A stretch of DNA of 5,778 bases, from the NCBI GenBank assembly GCA_022563455.1, contig JADFNI010000048.1:1-5778 (forward strand). Reading direction: 5' to 3'. Every line of letters begins with the position of its first letter. The first letter of the stretch is position 1. The position numbers were made by a program, and so were the translations under genes. The notes beneath the pieces were generated by a model that saw only the letters and a list, made by a program, of their open reading frames with translations, was not told the origin of the DNA and searched no databases. Origin of the DNA: Nanobdellota archaeon (GTDB lineage: Archaea > Nanobdellota > Nanobdellia > Pacearchaeales > GW2011-AR1). Below, one piece after another: positions 1 to 3,712 of this stretch.

Positions 1-439
1 GCGCCGTAGGTTTAGCTTGTAAGTCTCTATAATTGCTGATAGTATAGGGTACATTGAAAATATCTGACAATCTATCAAGTTCTACCTCGAACCCTTTCTG
101 ATAGTGAGCTGCTTTGTTTGTCCCCTCATAAGGGGTGTGCTCAAGCATACGTTGATAAACAATCCCTCCATTTTCAATTTTTTCCCCAGGACCATTTTCT
201 AATGCTCCAAAAATTATTTTTGAGGGTAATCCAAAATCTTGCCCTACTTTTTTTGCGATAGAATATGCAGCAGCTAGGCTAGTGAAGATTCCTAAATGTG
301 GCTCTCCGTTCATCTGACACCCGTAGTAAACTCTAACTTCGTTTGCATCTAAACTCTTTCTCCTAAAAAGGTCTGATATGTCGGAAGTTATATGTCCCAT
401 GAGCGTAGGGGGGAAAAATACTGGTTTTCGGGTTTTCAT
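1..439 (-). CDS. Class I aminoacyl-tRNA synthetase-like (HUP-fold) protein, 3' end outside window
   Basis: The reading frame is open from the ATG at 439-437 to the window edge, giving 146 residues and no stop; the C-terminus is missing. Residues 35-50 read as a beta strand followed by a glycine turn ending in P47-H48-L49-G50. This resembles the HIGH signature of class I aminoacyl-tRNA synthetases and related nucleotidylyltransferases, which binds ATP. A helix (51-66) and a second strand, KIIFGALENGPG (74-85), follow, which is the expected order for a HUP/Rossmann fold. No KMSKS motif can be checked because that part is absent. The start is supported by a palindromic TATA box centred 25.5 nt upstream, implying a leaderless mRNA; Met14 (400-398) is a weaker alternative. 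G+C is about 40 percent (hand count over 1-420), higher than several samples of pheT at 25-30 percent. The substrate is unknown; it may be a synthetase paralogue rather than a true synthetase. Confidence 0.6.
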   Translation of the reverse strand, partial: MKTRKPVFFPPTLMGHITSDISDLFRRKSLDANEVRVYYGCQMNGEPHLGIFTSLAAAYSIAKKVGQDFGLPSKIIFGALENGPGEKIENGGIVYQRMLEHTPYEGTNKAAHYQKGFEVELDRLSDIFNVPYTISNYRDLQAKPTA

Positions 440-447
440 AGAAATTT

Positions 448-606
448 CTATATACTAAGATTTATAAATATTACTACTTTAAAGTTAATATGAATTATAG
501 GAAAATTATTATATCCTGTTGACCTTGAGCCAACTAAGATAACTAAATCTTCCTTAAAAAATTTTGAGTAAATTTCTTTTATCTTTAATAATGCATCTCT
601 TTTCAT
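448..606 (-). pseudogene. Small ORF, possible decayed minimal nucleotidyltransferase N-terminus
   Basis: A 52-codon ORF runs from the ATG at 606-604 to a TAG at 450-448. It begins with a basic helix (residues 1-19) and continues as LVILVGSRSTG (21-31), then IIHINF (37-42). Helix, strand, GSR-x-x-G and strand is the layout of the N-terminus of MNT-type minimal nucleotidyltransferases, in which GSxxxG is followed by a catalytic DxD. Here the aligned DxD positions read H39-I-N41, with codons CAT and AAC, each one base from an Asp codon. The ORF is also half the usual family length of about 100 residues. A TTTAAAA stretch lies 28 nt upstream of the ATG, so transcription is possible. I infer a remnant or a chance ORF; a real small protein is the less likely reading. 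Confidence 0.3.
460..469 (-). promoter_or_regulatory. TATA box for the 1-439 gene
   Basis: The 10-bp palindrome ATTTATAAAT is centred 25.5 nt upstream of the ATG at 439. The identical 10-mer lies 25.5 nt before two other start codons in this window, at 913-922 and 2045-2054. That spacing places the transcription start at or next to the A of ATG, so the transcript should be leaderless. The box lies inside the last codons of the doubtful ORF 448-606. Confidence 0.7.
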
Positions 607-613
607 TACCTTA

Positions 614-646
614 TCGGATCAAACGTTTGATTTTAAAGCCACAGAC
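614..646. repeat. 33-bp direct repeat, copy 1 (contains palindrome and tRNA-Thr end)
   Basis: This 33-bp block is identical to 697-729, 83 bp further on, and the match breaks at both ends. It contains ggatcaaac (616-624), identical to the complement of the tRNA-Thr T-loop region, the 14-bp palindrome ATCAAACGTTTGAT (618-631), a TTTTAAA stretch (631-637), and gccacagac (638-646), identical to the 3' acceptor end of tRNA-Thr. On the minus strand the order is acceptor end, TTTAAAA box, palindrome. It may be a promoter-plus-operator module or a rearranged attachment site. Confidence 0.9.
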
Positions 647-659
647 TGCTCACAATCAT

Positions 660-688
660 GTCTTTGAATTTTTATAATTGTCAAAGAC
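660..688. repeat. Hairpin 1: 8-bp perfect stem, 13-nt loop
   Basis: The arms gtctttga (660-667) and tcaaagac (681-688) are perfectly complementary. The flanks catg on the left and ctaa on the right are also found around hairpin 2. The pair 665-683 is T-A here and C-G in hairpin 2. The loop is AT-rich and not conserved except for its last bases, attg. Confidence 0.75.
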
Positions 689-696
689 CTAATTGT

Positions 697-729
697 TCGG
701 ATCAAACGTTTGATTTTAAAGCCACAGAC
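697..729. repeat. 33-bp direct repeat, copy 2
   Basis: This is an exact copy of 614-646, with its palindrome at 701-714. Homology to the tRNA-Thr gene then continues past this block to 742, so copy 2 overlaps the 24-bp tRNA-end repeat at 719-742. Copy 2 is therefore the junction where the two repeat families meet. Confidence 0.9.
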
Positions 730-742
730 GGGGATCAAACCC
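719..742 (-). repeat. Partial duplicate of the tRNA-Thr 3' end (24 bp)
   Basis: These 24 bp are identical to 817-840, which hold the first three pairs of the T stem, the T loop and the 3' acceptor strand of tRNA-Thr plus its discriminator and one trailing base. Homology stops at 743, inside the T stem, so no cloverleaf can form. Integrases that target tRNA genes leave exactly this kind of 3'-end duplication, so it may be an attachment-site core or scar. The 98-bp spacing is far too short to hold an element, and no integrase gene is present in the window. Confidence 0.8.
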
Positions 743-755
743 TGTTCGTTTTCAT

Positions 756-785
756 GTCTTCGAATATGTTGAGATTGTCGAAGAC
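756..785. repeat. Hairpin 2: 8-bp perfect stem, 14-nt loop
   Basis: The arms gtcttcga (756-763) and tcgaagac (778-785) match hairpin 1 except at 761 and 780. Both of those bases change so that pairing is kept (C-G for T-A). The block from catg to ctaa (753-789) is a diverged copy of 657-692. A second weaker pairing, gttgag (768-773) with ctcaac (793-798), could compete with this stem. Confidence 0.75.
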
Positions 786-787
786 CT

Positions 788-814
788 AAAAACTCAACCT
801 CTACTACGAGGTCA
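788..814 (-). terminator. Hairpin plus T5 downstream of tRNA-Thr
   Basis: On the minus strand, four bases beyond the mature tRNA end, ACCTC (812-808) pairs with GAGGT (801-797) across the loop GTAGTA; two G-U pairs extend the stem at 813/796 and 814/795. A run of five T follows at 792-788. Archaeal termination depends mainly on T runs, so this is a reasonable stop for the tRNA transcript. The left arm is also complementary to the tRNA itself: gaggtcac at 808-815 is an 8-bp inverted repeat of gtgacctc at 841-848. Confidence 0.45.
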
Positions 815-817
815 CTA

Positions 818-890
818 AGCCACAGACGGGGATCAAACCCGTGACCTCTACATTACCAATGTAGTGCTCTATCAACTGAGCTACTGCGGC
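818..890 (-). tRNA. tRNA-Thr (anticodon GGT)
   Basis: The 73-nt gene folds into a full cloverleaf. The acceptor stem is GCCGCAG/CTGTGGC with one G4-U69 wobble. The D stem is GCTC/GAGC with an 8-nt loop, the anticodon stem CTACA/TGTAG encloses TTGGTAA (anticodon GGT, reading ACC and ACU), the variable loop is AGGTC, and the T stem is ACGGG/CCCGT. G1-C72, C2-G71 and U73 are the known archaeal threonine identity elements. CCA is not encoded and no intron is present. T8-A14, G15-C48, G18-T55 and T54-A58 are intact, but position 19 is A and position 56 is T where nearly all tRNAs have G19 and C56; the two changes keep the pair. A palindromic TATA box is centred 27.5 nt upstream and a T-run terminator candidate lies just downstream. 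Confidence 0.97.
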
Positions 891-910
891 ATTTAATTCC
901 CCTACTACTT

Positions 911-922
911 AAATTTATAAAT
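911..922. promoter_or_regulatory. Shared TATA box for tRNA-Thr and the 943 gene
   Basis: The 12-mer aaatttataaat contains the palindrome ATTTATAAAT (913-922), centred at 917.5. That centre is 25.5 nt from the ATG at 943 on the plus strand and 27.5 nt from the first base of tRNA-Thr at 890 on the minus strand. The intergenic space is only 52 bp and no other TATA-like element is evident, so one box probably serves both directions. Direction would then be set by flanking BRE elements. Confidence 0.7.
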
Positions 923-942
923 GCTTACTTGGTGCATAATCT

Positions 943-1422
943 ATGGAAAATGATGATTTTGATTTTGAAAAGGAATATAAGGATTTAGAGGATAAGTACG
1001 ATCTTCCGAAATTTGAAAGCTTGGCGGAGGACTTTGATGTAGAAAAAATATTTGAAAAAGAATCTAGTTTTATACTTAGGGAGATTAGAAAGGCTATGAG
1101 TGAAAAATTATATTCTTATTCTAGCCTTTTAGAAAACTTAATTAATCCAAACTCAATTCCAATATTTATATTGTCTGCTATAAGGAATCTAACAACTGAC
1201 GACAAGGCAAAAATTAAGGAAATTTATAAAAAATTGTCTTCTAAACAAATTGAGATAATGAAACTAGATACAATATATAGGGAAGAATGCGAGGCGAAAT
1301 TTATAAGAGAAACTTTTAAACTTTGGGAAAAGCTAAAACCCGAAATATATGAAATAATTATAAAATTAGAAGAAAAGGCTGGTGAGGAAAGCAATTCTCG
1401 TGAACGTGGTTATTTTGGGTGA
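943..1422 (+). CDS. Conserved-looking acidic alpha-helical protein, function unknown
   Basis: The gene encodes 159 residues with no signal peptide and no clear membrane segment, so it should be cytoplasmic. The first 40 residues are very acidic (Asp/Glu-rich with phenylalanines). The rest alternates Lys/Glu-rich helices, and the middle (about 41-82, FILREIRK through FILSAIRNL) and the end (about 87-145) look like amphipathic helices or short coiled coils. One cysteine (C116) and no metal or catalytic motif are visible. I do not recognise a named family, although its general look matches hypothetical proteins of small-genome archaea. The ATG lies 25.5 nt from the TATA box at 913-922, implying a leaderless mRNA. 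It ends 2 bp from the stop of the convergent gene 1425-2024. Confidence 0.85.
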   Translation: MENDDFDFEKEYKDLEDKYDLPKFESLAEDFDVEKIFEKESSFILREIRKAMSEKLYSYSSLLENLINPNSIPIFILSAIRNLTTDDKAKIKEIYKKLSSKQIEIMKLDTIYREECEAKFIRETFKLWEKLKPEIYEIIIKLEEKAGEESNSRERGYFG

Positions 1423-1424
1423 AC

Positions 1425-2024
1425 TTAGCTACAAACTTCCTTTCTAGGGATTATTATTGTTTCAAAAGCGCATTCTAAATTTTCATTAATTCCGTTTGCA
1501 TCTTCTAAATTAAATTCTGCAGTGAATAAAATTGACTCTTCAAATTCTATAGTCTCTTGAAAAAGATTGGTTCCAAGAATTTCTTCAGTAAACTTATCTG
1601 TTAGATCATATCTTACCACAAACTCTCTAGGACCTACATCTATATCTAAATGATTTATTTCCATGGAACAATTAGCGGAGAGGCTAACACACTTACCATT
1701 GACGTAAGCTAGGCAAGAAAATGTTTCATTGAAATTTTTAAGAGCGTAAGATATTTGTAAATTTATACAAGATCCTTCACTTGATTCTCCGCCTCCGCCT
1801 CCGCCTCCGAATCCACTAGAGATTGCACTAATAAGTTTGTCAATAATTCCAATATTCTCATTTTTACTTTCGAGATTATCTTTTCTGTAAGAATCCTCTT
1901 CGGATCCAACCGCTTTTTTAATATCATTATTTCCAATGCTTCCATCATCAAAGAAGAAAAATGAGATTGTTGCTAAAACAACTGCTGCAATTGTTGCTAA
2001 AACAATTGACTTTTTAATCACCAT
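1425..2024 (-). CDS. Membrane-anchored or secreted six-cysteine protein with poly-Gly linker
   Basis: The 199-residue product starts MVIKKS followed by a hydrophobic stretch (about 7-25), which is a signal peptide or N-terminal membrane anchor. A polar, acidic region (26-60) and seven consecutive glycines (73-79) follow as a flexible linker. The C-terminal domain (about 84-199) is rich in beta-type residues and has six cysteines (C86, C104, C112, C119, C185, C198), consistent with disulfides outside the cell. N-glycosylation sequons occur at N99 (NET) and N118 (NCS). The glycines are encoded by alternating GGA and GGC codons, a hexanucleotide repeat at 1788-1808. The TATA box at 2045-2054 lies 25.5 nt before the ATG and overlaps the pheT stop codon. 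I do not recognise the domain; a cell-surface role is inferred from its layout. Confidence 0.85.
   Translation of the reverse strand: MVIKKSIVLATIAAVVLATISFFFFDDGSIGNNDIKKAVGSEEDSYRKDNLESKNENIGIIDKLISAISSGFGGGGGGGESSEGSCINLQISYALKNFNETFSCLAYVNGKCVSLSANCSMEINHLDIDVGPREFVVRYDLTDKFTEEILGTNLFQETIEFEESILFTAEFNLEDANGINENLECAFETIIIPRKEVCS
1788..1808. repeat. Hexanucleotide microrepeat encoding poly-glycine
   Basis: On the plus strand the unit gcctcc is repeated three times, preceded by tcc. On the coding strand this is alternating GGA and GGC, giving the run of seven glycines. A change in unit number would add or remove two glycines without shifting the frame. Confidence 0.85.
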
Positions 2025-2044
2025 AGAAGTTATAGATTAGAGAT

Positions 2045-2054
2045 ATTTATAAAT
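2045..2054 (-). promoter_or_regulatory. TATA box for the 1425-2024 gene
   Basis: ATTTATAAAT is centred 25.5 nt upstream of the ATG at 2024 and overlaps the pheT stop codon (2049-2047). It lets the secreted-protein gene be transcribed independently of pheST as a leaderless mRNA, although read-through from pheT across the 22-bp gap is also possible. Confidence 0.65.
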
Positions 2055-3711
2055 TTGATGAAAATAGAAAATCTAAATCTATTTCAAGAGAAACTACAGG
2101 CATACGAATTTTCCAATTCTTAAGAACTCTTGGTGCAATTTCTCCGATATATCCAACATTCACTGGCCCTACAAAAATTTTGCCAGCTCTACCATTTATG
2201 TAATTATTATTTTCGGTATTTTCAATAGTATATGGGATGTTCAGCATCATAAATAAATAATCTAAAATTTGTTTTAATTCTGTAAAACTAACTCCTTCAT
2301 TAACTATGCTAATGCTTAAGTGTTCTTCTTCTTTAACCCCTGTTTCACTAGTTTTTGATTCATCTAAAGAAAATACTCTTCCAATTTCAAATATCTTTTG
2401 TGGGTATGCTGAATTTGAATTTTCGGATAAAATTTGAAGTGAATTGGTTAAAAGATCCATTCGAAGTACATCTCTATTCGTTTTTGAATTTTCAACTTCA
2501 ATGAAATCATTAAAATCAAAATGCATTTTTCTAATATTCTTTTTATTGGTTAAATGATATGAAGATGTTTCAAGAAGACCTAGCCCTGCCAAAATATCTC
2601 CGAGAGTCCTTTTTAGCTTGCTGGTTTTATCTTCTTCTCCAGTTGTCGAAATATCTGCAATCTCTGGTACAAAATTTTCATATCCATAACTAATTGCAAC
2701 TTCTTCAGAAAGATCTATTGGGTGGAGAATGTCCACTCTATATTGAGGAACGAGGGCTATACTTTTTCCATTAATAGATTCGTAACCAATTCCCATCTGT
2801 GATAGATATTTTTTGATATCTTTTTCTGTAAACTTAACTCCTAAGGTTTTTTCAATATCTGAAATTTCAAACTCTAGATTTTGAGGTTTCATGTCTGGAG
2901 TAATCAGAGTTTTTTTGTCAATTCCTTTAACTTCCATTGAATAAATTTTTCCGCCCATTTCGGACAATGTAAATAATAGGATATTAAGAGCCTTATTTAA
3001 ATAATAAAGATTGTTTCCTGAACATTCGATGAAAATTTCATTAGTTGATTCATCAACTTTTCCTGTTTTTTTGGAGTTAATTATAGGCGGCATGCTTAAA
3101 ATTTCATCATTAGCGTCTATAAAAATTGGATAAACTGGTGCGTCCTTTAACAGGTGTGCATAATCTCTCCCCTTTGGATGGCTTTTCAGTATTTGATTTC
3201 CTGTCAATTCCTTAGAAGAATCTAAAGGTAAAAATTTAATATCTTCTGGCTTTTTTCCGATGAACCTAATTGGAAGACTTATTTTATTTAGGGGATAAAT
3301 TCCTATTGCGACTTTTTTTCTTTTTCTACCAATAGAATTGTGAAGTTTTTCTTGAATATCAATTATTTCTAAAATCTTAGAATAATCAAGCTTTAATTTT
3401 TTGACGATAGCGCAAACAGTGTAAGGTCTAACTTCTGCAAGATTTTTATCTACAGATATTGAATAGTTCTTCTCAGGAGGGTTGACGTTAAATTTAACAA
3501 GACCTGATTTTTTATTATATTGGTTGAATGCTTTAGAAAAATTTCTTAGAGAGAGTAAATCTGGTCTGTTTGGAAAGACTTCAATTGAGAGTTCTTTATT
3601 AGTAACTTCTTCAATTGGTGTTCCCATGTTTGTAATTCTTTTTTCTAACTCTGGAGTAATTTTCCCAATTAGTTTTTCAAGTTCAGATTTATTAAAGGTT
3701 AATATTGTCAT
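2047..3711 (-). CDS. pheT: Phenylalanine--tRNA ligase beta subunit (archaeal type)
   Basis: The 554 residues match the usual 540-560 of archaeal PheRS beta. With PheS it forms the (alpha-beta)2 enzyme that charges tRNA-Phe with phenylalanine in the cytoplasm; in this family the beta subunit hydrolyses mischarged Tyr-tRNA-Phe and shapes tRNA binding. The N-terminal part has the family signature EVFPNRPDLLS (44-54). The B3/B4 editing region (about 100-280) contains GRKRKKVAIGIYPLNKI (128-144), KGRDYAHLL (180-188) and SMPPIIN (206-212). The B5 domain (about 275-348) ends in the typical RVDILHPIDLSEEVAISYGY (325-344). A degenerate catalytic-like module (about 360-554) holds RMDLLTNSLQILSE (417-430) and FEIGRVF (441-447). 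The ATG lies 1 nt after the pheS stop, with GGAG 8 nt upstream of the ATG, so translation is probably coupled. No frameshift or truncation is visible. Confidence 0.97.
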   Translation of the reverse strand: MTILTFNKSELEKLIGKITPELEKRITNMGTPIEEVTNKELSIEVFPNRPDLLSLRNFSKAFNQYNKKSGLVKFNVNPPEKNYSISVDKNLAEVRPYTVCAIVKKLKLDYSKILEIIDIQEKLHNSIGRKRKKVAIGIYPLNKISLPIRFIGKKPEDIKFLPLDSSKELTGNQILKSHPKGRDYAHLLKDAPVYPIFIDANDEILSMPPIINSKKTGKVDESTNEIFIECSGNNLYYLNKALNILLFTLSEMGGKIYSMEVKGIDKKTLITPDMKPQNLEFEISDIEKTLGVKFTEKDIKKYLSQMGIGYESINGKSIALVPQYRVDILHPIDLSEEVAISYGYENFVPEIADISTTGEEDKTSKLKRTLGDILAGLGLLETSSYHLTNKKNIRKMHFDFNDFIEVENSKTNRDVLRMDLLTNSLQILSENSNSAYPQKIFEIGRVFSLDESKTSETGVKEEEHLSISIVNEGVSFTELKQILDYLFMMLNIPYTIENTENNNYINGRAGKIFVGPVNVGYIGEIAPRVLKNWKIRMPVVSLEIDLDFLFSSNL

Positions 3712-3712
3712 T

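Noticed and set aside
657..692. An archaeal C/D box guide RNA
   Set aside because: I looked for RUGAUGA and CUGA boxes on both strands of the hairpin units; the nearest match, ATGATTG on the minus strand, is poor and not conserved in the second unit.
614..729. A short CRISPR array (two 33-bp repeats around a 50-bp spacer)
   Set aside because: Only two copies exist, the repeat contains pieces of the adjacent tRNA, the spacer-like segment is itself a diverged copy of 753-789, and no cas gene is visible.
719..742. A second, partial tRNA gene
   Set aside because: Only the 3' quarter matches; upstream bases cannot form a T stem, anticodon arm or D arm, so it is a fragment.
1763..1951. A 62-codon minus-strand ORF inside the secreted-protein gene
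   Set aside because: It is the same strand in another frame; its EAEAEAE stretch is just the hexanucleotide glycine repeat read out of frame.
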